A DNA stretch of 64,000 nt from Pseudomonas taeanensis MS-3 (GTDB lineage Bacteria > Pseudomonadota > Gammaproteobacteria > Pseudomonadales > Pseudomonadaceae): NCBI RefSeq assembly GCF_000498575.2, contig NZ_AWSQ01000001.1:546859-610858 (forward strand), given 5' to 3'. Below the pieces are notes generated by a model that was not told the origin of the DNA, made no database searches, and saw nothing but the letters and a program-made list of their open reading frames with translations. Positions 49,596 to 61,820 of the stretch are shown here, piece after piece (within the stretch, counting starts at the first letter, position 1; the number at the start of each line of letters is the position of its first letter). Made by a program: the position numbers and the translations under genes.

Positions 49596-50906
49596 ATGAG
49601 CTTTTTGCACTGGATGGCGGTGCTTGGCAGCTTGCTGCTGATCCTGACCCTGGCATCGGCCTATTTACGCTGGCTGCCCGTCACCACCTCGACGGTTTAC
49701 TTGGTCTTTGGCCTGGCGATCGGTCCGCTGGGACTGGGCTTGTGGCAGGTCGACTTCCTGCACATCGCCAGCTGGATGGAGCACCTGACCGAAGTGGTGG
49801 TGCTGGTTTCATTGTTCATCGGCGGCATGAAGCTGCGCCTGGCCTTTCGTCATTCGGCCTGGTTCAGTGCCTACCTGCTGGCCGGACCGGTGATGCTGGC
49901 CTGCATCCTCGGCGTCACGCTGGTGTGCCATTACGGGCTGCAACTGAGCTTAGGCACATCGCTGCTGATCGGCGCCCTACTGGCGCCGACCGACCCGGTA
50001 CTGGCGAGCCTGGTGCAGGTCAGTCATGCGCGGGATTACGACCGGGTACGCTACGGTTTGTCCGGTGAGGCGGGCTTCAACGATGGCGTGGCGTTCCCTT
50101 TCGTGATCTTTGCCTTGTTGTTTATCGAACAGGGCGAAAGCACCAGTGGCTGGCTGCTCGACTGGACCGTGCTGCGTCTGCTGTGGGCGGTGCCGGCCGG
50201 CCTGCTGATCGGTTTTTACCTGGGTCGAAGCGTAGGTCGGCTGGCAATTTACCTGCGCACCCGGCATGCCGATGCGGCCGTATCACCCAACGACTTTCTC
50301 GCCCTGGCGTTGATTGCGCTGTCCTACTTTATCGCCGAGAGTCTCGGCGCCTGGGGCTTTCTCTCGGCGTTTGCCGCCGGGGTCGGCCTGCGTCACGCTG
50401 AGGTCGCCGCGTCCGGGCGCTCAGCGACACCGGCCGAAGAGGTGGTGCCGACGTTGCCCCGCAGCAGCCTGGAAGACGGTCATGCCCCCGCCGGGGTGTT
50501 GATCAAGGACATCCTCTCCTTCGGGCATATTCTGGAGCGCATCCTCGAGGTGTTGCTGGTGACCATCCTCGGTGCGCTGCTGGCGCTGCACTGGGACTGG
50601 CGTGCGGTGCCGCTGGGTCTGGCGCTGTTCGCTGTGATACGTCCGTTGAGCGTCTGGCTACTGGTGCGCGTCAAGACGGTCAGCACCCAGCAACGACACC
50701 TGCTGGGCTGGTTTGGCATTCGTGGGATCGGCAGTCTGTACTACCTGAGCTATGCCCTGAACCATGGGCTGGCGCAAGGCGCCGTGGATGACAGCATCAA
50801 TCTCACCCTGTCGGTGGTGGCGATGAGCATCGTGCTGCACGGTCTGACCACGCAGCCGTTACTGGATCGCTACGAACGTCAGCAATCCAGCAGCGACACT
50901 CCGTGA
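49596..50906 (+). CDS. Na+/H+ antiporter, CPA1-type
   Basis: This 436-residue cation:proton antiporter has about twelve helices. The ion-binding helix is visible as LLAPTDPVLASLVQVSHA, and SGEAGFNDGVAFPFVIFALLF is typical of NhaP/CPA1 proteins. It exports Na+ or K+ in exchange for H+ and helps with pH and salt balance. The gene ends exactly where the OsmC gene ends on the other strand (TGA followed by TCA). Confidence 0.93.
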   Translation: MSFLHWMAVLGSLLLILTLASAYLRWLPVTTSTVYLVFGLAIGPLGLGLWQVDFLHIASWMEHLTEVVVLVSLFIGGMKLRLAFRHSAWFSAYLLAGPVMLACILGVTLVCHYGLQLSLGTSLLIGALLAPTDPVLASLVQVSHARDYDRVRYGLSGEAGFNDGVAFPFVIFALLFIEQGESTSGWLLDWTVLRLLWAVPAGLLIGFYLGRSVGRLAIYLRTRHADAAVSPNDFLALALIALSYFIAESLGAWGFLSAFAAGVGLRHAEVAASGRSATPAEEVVPTLPRSSLEDGHAPAGVLIKDILSFGHILERILEVLLVTILGALLALHWDWRAVPLGLALFAVIRPLSVWLLVRVKTVSTQQRHLLGWFGIRGIGSLYYLSYALNHGLAQGAVDDSINLTLSVVAMSIVLHGLTTQPLLDRYERQQSSSDTP

Positions 50907-51332
50907 TCAGCTGTCGAGCACGGAATCCAGGGTAATCTTGGCATTCAGCACCTTGGACACCGGACAACCTTTCTTCGCGGTTTCCACCGCCTTGTCGAAG
51001 GCCTCACGGTTGGCACCGGGGATTTTCGCCCGCAGCGACAGGTGCACGGCGCTGATGACAAAGCCGCCGTCGACCGTGTCCAGAGTGACCTCGGCCTTGG
51101 TCTCGATACTCTCGGCGGTCATGCCGCAGTCACCCAGCTCCTTGGACAGCGCCATGGAAAAACAGCCGGCATGGGCCGCGCCGATCAGCTCCTCTGGATT
51201 GGTCCCCGGCTGATTCTCGAAGCGTGAGTTAAAGCCATAAGGGTTGTTCGACAACGCCCCGCTCTGGGTAGAAATCGTGCCTTTGCCGTCCTTGATACCG
51301 CCTTGCCAATGTGCCGATGCAGTCTTCTTCAT
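50907..51332 (-). CDS. OsmC family peroxidase
   Basis: This 141-residue OsmC/Ohr-type thiol peroxidase has two reactive Cys (AAHAGCFSMALS and TAKKGCPVSKVL). The sequence MKKTASAHWQGGIKDGKGTISTQSG is the usual start. ATG 51332 follows GGAG. It reduces organic hydroperoxides or related oxidants during stress. The stop directly abuts the antiporter stop. Confidence 0.93.
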   Translation of the reverse strand: MKKTASAHWQGGIKDGKGTISTQSGALSNNPYGFNSRFENQPGTNPEELIGAAHAGCFSMALSKELGDCGMTAESIETKAEVTLDTVDGGFVISAVHLSLRAKIPGANREAFDKAVETAKKGCPVSKVLNAKITLDSVLDS

Positions 51333-51451
51333 CTGGATTCTCCATTTCATAAGGGCCACAGAGATCAGAGGGGTTTACCCCGCACAAGTTCGCCGCGATT
51401 TGCCCTGCATCAGCTCGCACTAGCGCAAGTGGCCGCAACGCAACGGCTGAG

Positions 51452-52447
51452 CTAGCGCAACTGGGCGAGGATTTCGAAGGCGCGCAGGCGGTCGGCAAAC
51501 TCGTACAGGTCGCAGGTGAAGATCAGCTCGTCGGCGCCGGTCTGCTCCAGCAACACCTCAAGGCGAGCGCGGACTTTCTCCGGACCACCGACCACCGCCA
51601 TGCCGAAAAAGCTGCCGACCGCCTCCTTCTCATGCGGTAGCCACAGACCGTCCATGCTTTGCACCGGTGGCCGTTGCACCAGGCTCTGGCCACGGATCAG
51701 GGCGAGGATGCGCTGGTAGGCCGAGGTCACCAGGTAGTTCGCCTGTTCGTCGCTGTCGGCCGCCACCAGCGGCACGCCGAGCATCACGTAGGGCTGATCG
51801 AGCACCGCCGAGGGCTTGAAGTGGTTGCGGTAGACACGAATCGCCTCGTGCATCATGCGCGGTGCGAAATGTGAGGCGAAGGCATAAGGCAGGCCTCGCT
51901 CACCGGCCAACTGGGCACTGAACAGGCTGGAGCCGAGCAGCCAGATCGGCACCTGGGTACCACTGCCCGGCATGGCGATCACCCGCTGGTCCGGCGTGCG
52001 CGGGCCCAAGTAACGCTGCAACTCCGCCACATCCTCGGGAAAGTCATCGGCGCTGCCGGAGCGTTCGCGACGCAGCGCCTGGGCGGTGAACTGATCGGCG
52101 CCCGGCGCCCGGCCCAAGCCCAGGTCGATACGCCCCGGATACAGGGTGGCGAGAGTGCCGAACTGTTCGGCGATCACCAGGGGCGCGTGATTGGGCAACA
52201 TCACCCCACCCGAGCCGAGGCGAATGCTCGACGTATTGGCCGCCAGATATCCGAGCAGCACCGCGGTCGCCGAGCTGGCGATGCCGTCCATGTTGTGGTG
52301 TTCGGCCACCCAGAAACGGCTATAACCGAGACGCTCGACATGCTGCGCCAGCGCCAGGGAATTGCTCAGTGCCTGGGCAGGGCCGCCGTCATCACGAATC
52401 GGCGCGAGGTCGAGGGTGGAAATCTTCGTCTGTGCTAAAGCGCTCAT
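51452..52447 (-). CDS. LLM-class flavin-dependent monooxygenase
   Basis: This 331-residue protein has the luciferase-like TIM-barrel fold. Characteristic segments are [66 protein letters not shown], and the C-terminal [26 protein letters not shown]. Members bind reduced FMN from a partner reductase. The substrate is unknown. Confidence 0.92.
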   Translation of the reverse strand: MSALAQTKISTLDLAPIRDDGGPAQALSNSLALAQHVERLGYSRFWVAEHHNMDGIASSATAVLLGYLAANTSSIRLGSGGVMLPNHAPLVIAEQFGTLATLYPGRIDLGLGRAPGADQFTAQALRRERSGSADDFPEDVAELQRYLGPRTPDQRVIAMPGSGTQVPIWLLGSSLFSAQLAGERGLPYAFASHFAPRMMHEAIRVYRNHFKPSAVLDQPYVMLGVPLVAADSDEQANYLVTSAYQRILALIRGQSLVQRPPVQSMDGLWLPHEKEAVGSFFGMAVVGGPEKVRARLEVLLEQTGADELIFTCDLYEFADRLRAFEILAQLR

Positions 52448-52676
52448 CAGCCCTACCTGTTTGATTAATCGGAGCTATCGGCGCAGTCAGCGGCAATACC
52501 CGAGTTAATTAGTGGGGCTTGTTTCAAGTAACTTCAAGGGTGAGCAGTGCACAACGACTCAACGCGAACCGTACGGGACCGGGGAACAACGGGCCAGCAG
52601 TACCGCTCGTGCCTGATTGCCACGAGCAGCGCTGCAACCAAGGGTAGCGGTAGCGGAGTCGGGCCAGCGTCCGCAC

Positions 52677-52892
52677 TCAACTGCTGCTGATGCGGAAACC
52701 GACCTTGAGGGTCACCTGGTAATGGCCGACCTTGCCGTTTTCGATATGCCCGCGAGTCTCGACGACTTCGAACCAATCCAGGTTGCGGATCGACTTGGCG
52801 CATTCGGCCAAGGCATTGTTGATCGCCTCATCAATGCTGTTGTGCGAAGAGCCGACGATCTCGATTTTCTTATAGGTGTGGTGGTCAGACAT
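52677..52892 (-). CDS. Dodecin family flavin-binding protein
   Basis: This 71-residue protein has the dodecin pattern [42 protein letters not shown]. In the family, twelve subunits form a hollow shell that stores flavins. A 229-bp upstream gap (52448-52676) contains only a 7-base hairpin at 52605-52627 without a U-tract. Confidence 0.93.
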   Translation of the reverse strand: MSDHHTYKKIEIVGSSHNSIDEAINNALAECAKSIRNLDWFEVVETRGHIENGKVGHYQVTLKVGFRISSS

Positions 52893-53008
52893 GGCGTTTC
52901 TCCTCGAGGGGATAGTTAAACGCTAGTCGAGAAGCACCGGGCGCGTGACCAGTATTTGGCATATAGGGCCAAACCAAACGCGATAGTCAAAAAACCAGCG
53001 AAGCCTCG

Positions 53009-53899
53009 CTAGCGCTCGCTCAGTTCGCGTCGCAACCACTCGGCCAACTGCTGCGCACGCTTGTCCAGGCGGCGCGCAGGCACCCACAGAGCCAGGCACG
53101 CGGGGGTTTCGACGAAGCCCCAGGGCGCCACCAGGCGGCCCGCCGCAAGGTCATCGGCCACTAGTTGTTGCGGTGCGATCGCCACCCCAAGGCCAGCGGC
53201 AGCGGCTTCCAGCAGGTAGTAGAGATGTTCGAAACCCTGGCCCAGCCTGAGCGCCTCGGCGTCCAGGGCATTGCCCGCCGCCCAACTCGGCCAGGCCTGC
53301 GGCCGCGAACTGGTGTGTAGCAAGGGTTCACCGAGCAACGCCGCGGCCGGCGCCTGATGCAGCTCGGCGAAACGTGCGTAGCGTGGACTCAGCACCGGGC
53401 CGATGCGCTCGGCGGCCAGCTCGAACACCTGCATGTCCGCCGGCCAGGGTGGTTCGGCAAACCATAGGGTGGCGTCGACACCGGCGCGCCGCGGGTCCAG
53501 CTCACCTTCGCTGGCCGACAGTTGCAGGCGCAACTCCGGCAGCTCACGGTTGAGCCGATCCAGCCGCGGGATGAACCAACGCGCCAGCAGGCTGCCCGGG
53601 CAAGCCAACACGAACGGCGCCTCGGCCTGGCCCTGCTGTAACTCGCCGCACACCGCGCGCAGACGCGCGAAGGCCTCGCTGCTGACATCGCGCAGCCGGC
53701 TACCCGCGTCTGTGAGTTTAACGCCGCGTCCTTCCTTGACGAACAAGGCCACGCCGAGGTGCTCTTCCAGCGCCCGTATCTGCCGGCTGACCGCACCGTG
53801 CGTGACGTTCAGCTGCTCGGCAGCCTGACTGACGCTCTGCAGGCGGGCCGCCGCCTCGAACGCGCGCAGGGCATTGAGGGGGGGAAGGCTCTGGCTCAT
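53009..53899 (-). CDS. trpI: LysR family activator of trpBA (TrpI)
   Basis: This 296-residue LysR protein has an N-terminal helix-turn-helix ([41 protein letters not shown]). It is divergent from trpB, as in P. aeruginosa and P. putida, where TrpI with indoleglycerol phosphate activates trpBA. The 132-bp gap contains a small inverted repeat (GGCCACA..TGTGGCC at about 53950-53974) that could be part of its binding site. Confidence 0.93.
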   Translation of the reverse strand: MSQSLPPLNALRAFEAAARLQSVSQAAEQLNVTHGAVSRQIRALEEHLGVALFVKEGRGVKLTDAGSRLRDVSSEAFARLRAVCGELQQGQAEAPFVLACPGSLLARWFIPRLDRLNRELPELRLQLSASEGELDPRRAGVDATLWFAEPPWPADMQVFELAAERIGPVLSPRYARFAELHQAPAAALLGEPLLHTSSRPQAWPSWAAGNALDAEALRLGQGFEHLYYLLEAAAAGLGVAIAPQQLVADDLAAGRLVAPWGFVETPACLALWVPARRLDKRAQQLAEWLRRELSER

Positions 53900-53986
53900 A
53901 GGTGAGTTTTCCTGACAGGTTGTGGCGATCTTATCGCTTTTGTCCCAGGCCACACAGCCTTATCCTGTGGCCATTGTCGTAGGTAG

Positions 53987-56049
<2,063 letters not shown>

Positions 56050-56065
56050 GACTAGCGAGACAAAC

Positions 56066-56104
56066 AAAGCCGCTACAGCCGCCAAGGCGTAGCGGCTTTT
56101 TTGT
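56066..56104 (+). terminator. Rho-independent terminator after trpA
   Basis: The arms AAAGCCGCTAC (56066-56076) and GTAGCGGCTTT (56089-56099) pair perfectly and are followed by a T-run. Confidence 0.93.
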
Positions 56105-56227
56105 GTGCCCAGAACCAGCAGGCGACAATCAACGCCAGCCTGACTAGCTGAGATGCTGAATAACCATAGTCAAAACCCGAGTACTGTTGTCCATAATGCA
56201 ATGACCAGCCAAGCAGGAGACGCGCGA

Positions 56228-57142
56228 GTGGACAGGTTTCAGGAAATGCAGGTGTTTCTCGCCGTCGCCGAGGAACAGGGCTTTGCCGCCGCCGCCCGTC
56301 GTTTGCACCTGTCGCCCCCCAGCGTGACCCGCGCGGTGGCGGCCCTCGAAGAACGCATCGGCACGCTGCTGCTGGCGCGCACTACACGCAGCGTGCACCT
56401 GACCGAAGCGGGCCAGCGCTATGTGGAAGACTGCCGGCGGATTCTCGCCGAACTGCAAGAGGCCGAAGAGTCGGCGGCCGGCAGCCATGCCATCGCCCGT
56501 GGTCAGCTGACACTGACCGCCCCGGTGCTATTTGGCGAGCTGTTCGTCACCCCGCTGATGGTCGACTACCTCGAGCAGCACCCGGCGGTGACGATCAAGG
56601 CCCTGTTGCTCGACCGCGTGGCAAGCATGGTCGACGAAGGCATCGATGTCGCCGTGCGCATCGGCAACCTGCCGGACAGCGGCTTGCACGCCGTGCCGGT
56701 CGGCACGGTACGCCAGGTGGTCTGCGCGGCCCCGGCCTACCTGCAAAGGCACGGTCGGCCAGAGCATCCGCGCGACCTGCACGCCGCGCGCATCGTCCTC
56801 GCTGCCAGCAGCAGCCTGCTCACCGATTGGCAGTTCAGCGCGCCCGAGGGCACCCTGAACATTCGCCCTGAGGCCCGCCTGATCGTCAGCGCCAACCAGG
56901 CTGCGATCAATGCCGCACAGCTGGGCTGGGGTCTGACCCGCGTGCTTTCCTATCAGGTCGCCAGCCAGGTGACCGCCGGCGAGCTGGAATTGCTGCTGGA
57001 ACGTTTCGAGCCGCCACCGCTGCCCATCCACGTGGTCTATCAGGGCGGACGCACGGTGCCGGCCAAGGTGCGCAGCTTTGTCGATTACTGCGTCGAGCGT
57101 TTGCGCGCAGACGCAGGACTCAACCCCCCGATCCGGGGCTGA
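56228..57142 (+). CDS. LysR family regulator, first of a tandem pair
   Basis: This 304-residue LysR protein of the DsdC/CrgA-like group starts MDRFQEMQVFLAVAEEQGFAAAARRL. I took GTG 56228, since GGAGA lies about 9 bases upstream; ATG 56201 is also possible. The C-terminus holds the effector domain (VKALLLDRV.. and GLTRVLSYQVASQVTAGELELLLE). It is followed after 6 bp by a clear paralog. The likely targets are the downstream GST and fusion oxidoreductase genes. Confidence 0.9.
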   Translation: MDRFQEMQVFLAVAEEQGFAAAARRLHLSPPSVTRAVAALEERIGTLLLARTTRSVHLTEAGQRYVEDCRRILAELQEAEESAAGSHAIARGQLTLTAPVLFGELFVTPLMVDYLEQHPAVTIKALLLDRVASMVDEGIDVAVRIGNLPDSGLHAVPVGTVRQVVCAAPAYLQRHGRPEHPRDLHAARIVLAASSSLLTDWQFSAPEGTLNIRPEARLIVSANQAAINAAQLGWGLTRVLSYQVASQVTAGELELLLERFEPPPLPIHVVYQGGRTVPAKVRSFVDYCVERLRADAGLNPPIRG

Positions 57143-57148
57143 CGGACG

Positions 57149-58054
57149 ATGGACCGCTATCAACAGATGCGGGTATTCCAGGCCGTGTTCGAAGACCTCA
57201 GCCTGGCCGCCGCGGCGCGCCGCCTGAACATTTCCGTGGCCACGGTGACGCGCGCCATGGCCATGCTCGAGCAGCGCCTCGGCACGCCATTACTGAGCCG
57301 CAGCACCCGCGGCGTACAGCCGAACGAGGCCGGTGAGCGCTTCGCCCTGGACTGCCAACGCATCCTCCAGGAAGTGGCGGAGGCGGAAGCCTCCGCCAGT
57401 GGCCTGCATGTGCACCCCCGCGGCCAGCTGACCCTGGCCATGCCCCTGCTGTTTGGCCAGCAAGTGCTCACGCCGATCCTGCTCGATTACCTGGATGTCT
57501 ATCCCGAGGTGCAGATTTTCGGCCAGTACCTGGACCGCGTGCCCAACCTGCACGAGGACGGGGTGGATGTCGCGATCCAGGTCGGCGAGCTGGCGGATTC
57601 GTCGCTGTACGCCCTCAAGGTCGGCAGCATTCGTCATGTGATCTGCGCCAGCCCGGCGTATCTGGCCGAGCAAGGTGAGCCTGAGACACCGCAGAGCCTG
57701 AGCAGCGCGTGGATCATCCATGCGAGTGCCGATACGCGCCTGCCGGAATGGCGCTTCCAGAATAACGCTCGGGCGCTGACGGTTAACCTGCACCCGCGCC
57801 TCAACTGCGCCACCCATCAGGCGGCGATTGTCGCGGCCTGTGCTGGCGCCGGTCTGACCCGCTGCATGAGCTATCAAGTCCATGCCCAGCTGCAGGCGGG
57901 CCAACTGAGGACGGTGCTGGATGCCTTCGAGCTACCGCCCCAGCCGGTCCACCTGCTGTACCGGGAAGGGCGCAAGGCCGCTGCGCGGGTGCGCAGCTTC
58001 GTCGATTTCGCGGCGGCGAAATTACGTGAGCACCCCGCGCTCACACAGGGTTGA
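57149..58054 (+). CDS. LysR family regulator, second of a tandem pair
   Basis: This 301-residue protein is clearly related to the preceding one over its full length: MDRYQQMRVFQAVFEDLSLAAAARRLNIS, then HPRGQLTLAMPLLFGQQVLTP against the ARGQLTLTAPVLFGELFVTP of the first. The helix-turn-helix is intact. Tandem paralogous LysR genes probably arose by duplication and may bind related ligands. Confidence 0.9.
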   Translation: MDRYQQMRVFQAVFEDLSLAAAARRLNISVATVTRAMAMLEQRLGTPLLSRSTRGVQPNEAGERFALDCQRILQEVAEAEASASGLHVHPRGQLTLAMPLLFGQQVLTPILLDYLDVYPEVQIFGQYLDRVPNLHEDGVDVAIQVGELADSSLYALKVGSIRHVICASPAYLAEQGEPETPQSLSSAWIIHASADTRLPEWRFQNNARALTVNLHPRLNCATHQAAIVAACAGAGLTRCMSYQVHAQLQAGQLRTVLDAFELPPQPVHLLYREGRKAAARVRSFVDFAAAKLREHPALTQG

Positions 58055-58224
58055 TGGCAACTGCAGGCTCCCTGCCAACATTTATTGCATTTGGTGAAAC
58101 AATGGATTGCCATTTATGGCGATTCTTCTTCTGATGCAGTGGGAGGAAGATGACTTACATCGGCACGGCCTCTGCTTTTCGGTCACCGCCGAATAACTCA
58201 TTCAACCGTCTCACGGAGACTCCC

Positions 58225-58851
58225 ATGTCCCAGAAAGCCATCAAACTCTTTGGTTTCCCCCTGTCCGGTCACTCCCACCGGGTCGAGCTGATGCTGTCGC
58301 TGCTCGGCCTGCCGAGTGAGTTCGTGCTGGTCGACCTGACCAAGGGCGCGCACAAACATCCAGAATTCCTGGCGATGAACCCCTTCGGCCAGGTGCCGGT
58401 CATCGACGACAACGGCACCGTGCTGGCCGACTCGAATGCCATTCTGGTTTACCTGGCGCAGAAATACGGCGAAGTCCACTGGTTGCCGAGCGATGCCGCG
58501 GGTGCCGCCGCCGTGCAGCGTTGGCTGTCGATTGCCGCCGGGCCGCTCGCCGCGGGACCGGCCCGTGCACGGCTGATCACCGTGTTCGGCGCGCCCTACA
58601 ACGCTGAAGAAGTGATCGCCAACGCCCACGCCCTGCTCAAGGTGATCGAAGCCGAATTGAGCGGTCGACAGTACCTGGTCGGCGAGCAGCCGAGCATCGC
58701 CGATGTCGCCAGCTACAGCTATATCGCCCACGCTCCGGAAGGCAACGTGTCGCTGGCCGACTACCCCAACCTGCGCGCCTGGCTGGCCCGCATCGAAGCG
58801 CTGCCGCACTTCGTAGCGATGCCGCGCACGGCCGCCGGTCTGCAAGCCTGA
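58225..58851 (+). CDS. Glutathione S-transferase family protein
   Basis: This 208-residue protein has a thioredoxin-like N-terminal domain ([28 protein letters not shown], with [29 protein letters not shown] as the glutathione site) and a helical C-terminal domain ([28 protein letters not shown]). The ATG at 58225 follows CGGAGA. It sits between the LysR pair and the fusion reductase, suggesting a shared detoxification role. Confidence 0.93.
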   Translation: MSQKAIKLFGFPLSGHSHRVELMLSLLGLPSEFVLVDLTKGAHKHPEFLAMNPFGQVPVIDDNGTVLADSNAILVYLAQKYGEVHWLPSDAAGAAAVQRWLSIAAGPLAAGPARARLITVFGAPYNAEEVIANAHALLKVIEAELSGRQYLVGEQPSIADVASYSYIAHAPEGNVSLADYPNLRAWLARIEALPHFVAMPRTAAGLQA

Positions 58852-58918
58852 CTCGCGGCGCCGGTCACCCGCACGGTAGCCGGCGCACTGTCGTCTGAAT
58901 TGTTCTGGAGTCGCCGCG

Positions 58919-61006
58919 ATGTTTTCCCAGCGCCCCGAAAACGCCTCTTCGCCCTGGCATGCCGGGGAAAAAACCCTGCAGCAACGCGTCGGCGTGGCCG
59001 AGCGCATGGAGGCGTTCGGACGCAGGGTGATCCGCGATCACCTGCCCGAGCAGCACCGCGACTTCTACCGCCAACTGCCCTTTATCCTGCTCGGCTCGGT
59101 GGATGCCGAGGGCAACCCCTGGGCCAGCATTCTCGAGGGCCTGCCAGGCTTTGCCCATGCCCCCGAGCCACACTTGCTGCAACTGGATGGCCGACCAGAC
59201 GCCAACGACCCGGCGGCGGCCAACCTGGCCGACGGCGCCGCGGTCGGCCTGCTCGGCATCGAACTGCACAGCCGCCGGCGCAATCGCCTCAATGGCCATG
59301 TGACGGGCTCTTCCGCAACCAGCTTCGGTGTGAAGGTGGAGCAGGCCTTCGGTAACTGCCCGCAATATATCCAGCAACGCGAGGCGAATTTCATCCGCGA
59401 ACCCGGGCCACAACAGGGCCTCCGGCAGCAGCGGTTCGATGCGCTGGACGAGGCCGCCCGCGAGCTGATTCGCGGCGCCGATACCTGCTTCGTCGCCAGC
59501 TATATTGACCCGGACGGTGACCCCGCGCGGCGCTCGGTGGACGTCTCGCATCGCGGCGGCCAAGCCGGCTTCGTTCAGGTCGAGGGCGATTGCCTGAGCA
59601 TTCCGGATTTCGCCGGCAACCTGCACTTCAACACCCTCGGCAACCTGCTGCTCAACCCGCGCGCCGGCCTGCTGTTCATCGACTTCAGCAACGGCGATCT
59701 GCTGCAGCTCAGCGGTCATACCGAGATCATCTTCGATGGCCCCGAGGTGGCGGCCTTTCAGGGCGCCGAACGGCTCTGGCGGCTGCACGTCAGCGCAGTG
59801 GTACGGCGCCCGGCCGCCCTGGCGCTACGCTGGACATTTCAGGGCTTTTCGCCGAACAGCCTGATGACCGGTTCCTGGCCACAGGCCCAGATCCAAACCC
59901 AGCCACGCCTGCAGTCCGAAGCGATGCACCACACCTGGCGCAACCTACGGGTGACGCGCATCGAGGAGGAAAGCGCGGCTATTCGTTCGTTCTATCTTGA
60001 GCCCGTCGACGGCGCTGGCTTGCCGCTGTTTCAGGCCGGTCAGCATCTGCCTATCCGCCTGCAACTGCCGGGTACCTCGGCAACGCTGATCCGCACCTAC
60101 AGCCTGTCCAGCGCGCCCTCGGATGACTGCTGGCGCATCAGCGTCAAACGCGAAGGCGCGGTGTCCGGCTACCTGCATGAGCACGTCACGGTGGGCGACC
60201 TGCTCGAAGCGCGGGCACCGCAAGGCAGCTTCGTTGTCGCTGCCGACGAGCGACGACCGCTGGTGTTGCTGGCCGCTGGCGTCGGGGTGACGCCCCTGCT
60301 GTCGATGCTGCGCGAGGTGGTCTATCAGGGCCAACGAATCCGCCGCACACGCCGCACCTTCTTCGTGCAGAGCGCGCGCACCCTCGCTCAGCTACCGTTC
60401 AAGGATGAACTGGCAGAACTGATGAACCGCGCCGGTGATGCACTGAGCGTGCTGCGCCTGCTCAGCCAGCCGGAGGCGCATGCCCGTGCAGGCAAGGACT
60501 TCGAGCGGGCAGGACGCATCGACATCGCGCTGCTGAAGGCGCTGCTGCCCTTCGATGATTTCGATTTCTACCTGTGTGGACCGAGCCGCTTCACCCAGGG
60601 TTTGTATGACAGCCTGCGTGCGCTGCGCATCGCTGACGCGCGCATCCACGCGGAAAGCTTCGGGCCCTCGACCCTGCGCCGCCAGCCCGACCCGGGCCCA
60701 GAGCTGATCGAACAACCGCCAGCAGCCACGGGACCGGTGCCGGTGCTGTTTGCCCAGTCGGCCAAGGAGGCGCGCTGGACGCCCGAAGGCGGCAGCCTGC
60801 TGGAACTGGCCGAGAGTCATGGCCTGAGCCCGGAATTCAGTTGTCGGGGCGGTTCCTGCGGCACCTGTAGCACCCGCCTGGTCAGTGGCCAGGTGCATTA
60901 CCCGATTCCGCCGGCCGAGTTACCGCCGAGCGGTGAAGTGCTGATCTGCTGTGCCATCCCAGCGCATCCCAGCGAGGGCTCAAACGGCCTGGTGCTGGAG
61001 CTTTAA
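58919..61006 (+). CDS. PNPOx-like / flavoreductase / 2Fe-2S ferredoxin fusion protein
   Basis: This 695-residue protein has three modules. Residues 1-320 are a split-barrel FMN-binding (pyridoxamine 5'-phosphate oxidase-like) region ([53 protein letters not shown]). Residues ~335-600 form an FAD/NAD reductase: RTYSLSSAP for [20 protein letters not shown] and [17 protein letters not shown] for NAD. The C-terminus is a plant-type 2Fe-2S ferredoxin with [15 protein letters not shown] and the final [11 protein letters not shown], supplying four Cys. The protein could pass electrons from NAD(P)H to the PNPOx half or a partner. The substrate is unknown. Confidence 0.93.
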   Translation: MFSQRPENASSPWHAGEKTLQQRVGVAERMEAFGRRVIRDHLPEQHRDFYRQLPFILLGSVDAEGNPWASILEGLPGFAHAPEPHLLQLDGRPDANDPAAANLADGAAVGLLGIELHSRRRNRLNGHVTGSSATSFGVKVEQAFGNCPQYIQQREANFIREPGPQQGLRQQRFDALDEAARELIRGADTCFVASYIDPDGDPARRSVDVSHRGGQAGFVQVEGDCLSIPDFAGNLHFNTLGNLLLNPRAGLLFIDFSNGDLLQLSGHTEIIFDGPEVAAFQGAERLWRLHVSAVVRRPAALALRWTFQGFSPNSLMTGSWPQAQIQTQPRLQSEAMHHTWRNLRVTRIEEESAAIRSFYLEPVDGAGLPLFQAGQHLPIRLQLPGTSATLIRTYSLSSAPSDDCWRISVKREGAVSGYLHEHVTVGDLLEARAPQGSFVVAADERRPLVLLAAGVGVTPLLSMLREVVYQGQRIRRTRRTFFVQSARTLAQLPFKDELAELMNRAGDALSVLRLLSQPEAHARAGKDFERAGRIDIALLKALLPFDDFDFYLCGPSRFTQGLYDSLRALRIADARIHAESFGPSTLRRQPDPGPELIEQPPAATGPVPVLFAQSAKEARWTPEGGSLLELAESHGLSPEFSCRGGSCGTCSTRLVSGQVHYPIPPAELPPSGEVLICCAIPAHPSEGSNGLVLEL

Positions 61007-61035
61007 TCCACCGCCCACTACTGCGAGGCAACCCC

Positions 61036-61512
61036 ATGAATAACGCCGAAACCCGTCCACCCTTGCCGCCCTTTACCCGCGAAACAGCGATACAGAAAGT
61101 ACGCATGGCCGAAGACGGCTGGAACAGCCGTGACCCACAGCGGGTGGCCCTGGCCTATACCCTCGACAGCCGCTGGCGCAACCGCGCCGAATTTCCCCAG
61201 GGCCGCGCCGAGATCCAGGCCTTCCTCGAAGGCAAATGGCAACGCGAGCGGGAGTACCGCCTGATCAAGGAGCTCTGGGCCCATGACGGCAACCGCATTG
61301 CCGTGCGGTTCGCCTACGAATGGCACGATGCCGAGGGCAACTGGTTCCGCTCCTACGGCAACGAGAACTGGGAGTTCGACGAACAGGGTCTGATGCGCTT
61401 GCGCTACGCCAGCATCAACGACCTGCCGATCAGCGCCGCCGAGCGCAAGTTCCATTGGCCGCAAGGACGGCGCCCGGACGACCACCCGGGGTTGAGCGAA
61501 CTGGGCCTGTAA
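61036..61512 (+). CDS. DUF1348 family protein (NTF2-like fold)
   Basis: This 158-residue protein matches the DUF1348 family: [76 protein letters not shown]. It lies 29 bp after the fusion oxidoreductase and is followed by a perfect terminator, so it is probably the last gene of that transcript. The function is unknown; the fold is that of NTF2-like enzymes. Confidence 0.9.
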   Translation: MNNAETRPPLPPFTRETAIQKVRMAEDGWNSRDPQRVALAYTLDSRWRNRAEFPQGRAEIQAFLEGKWQREREYRLIKELWAHDGNRIAVRFAYEWHDAEGNWFRSYGNENWEFDEQGLMRLRYASINDLPISAAERKFHWPQGRRPDDHPGLSELGL

Positions 61513-61528
61513 CTGTTCCGCCCATGAA

Positions 61529-61561
61529 AAAGCCGCTGTTCCGGCGAGGAACAGCGGCTTT
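61529..61561 (+). terminator. Strong hairpin after DUF1348 gene
   Basis: Perfect 14-base arms (AAAGCCGCTGTTCC at 61529-61542 and GGAACAGCGGCTTT at 61548-61561) enclose a 5-base loop. The T-run is short. It ends the plus-strand operon 58225-61512. Confidence 0.85.
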
Positions 61562-61574
61562 GCAGTACAGCCTT

Positions 61575-61642
61575 GTAGCCCGGATGCAATCAGGGGGACG
61601 GTTGGGCGGCTGCCGACGCTGCCCGGATTGCATCCGGGCTAC
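61575..61642. repeat. Perfect 17-base inverted repeat, REP-like
   Basis: Arms GTAGCCCGGATGCAATC (61575-61591) and GATTGCATCCGGGCTAC (61626-61642) flank a 34-base loop. The GTAGCCCGGATG motif is typical of short Pseudomonas intergenic repeats. Nothing else is visible in the 308-bp gap 61513-61820. Confidence 0.8.
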
Positions 61643-61820
61643 GCAAGGACAACCAGCAGTAATCGTGCCCATGCCTGCACCTGGGCGAAATCTAACCGGA
61701 CCACACCTACTGAAGCCCGCGTCTTGTTGACCGGCTACTGCGCTTGAAGCCTCGCCTGGCTGCAACCAGATCACAGTAACGATGAGGCTCAGCCCTGCAG
61801 ATTGATACAGCGTTCAAGCA

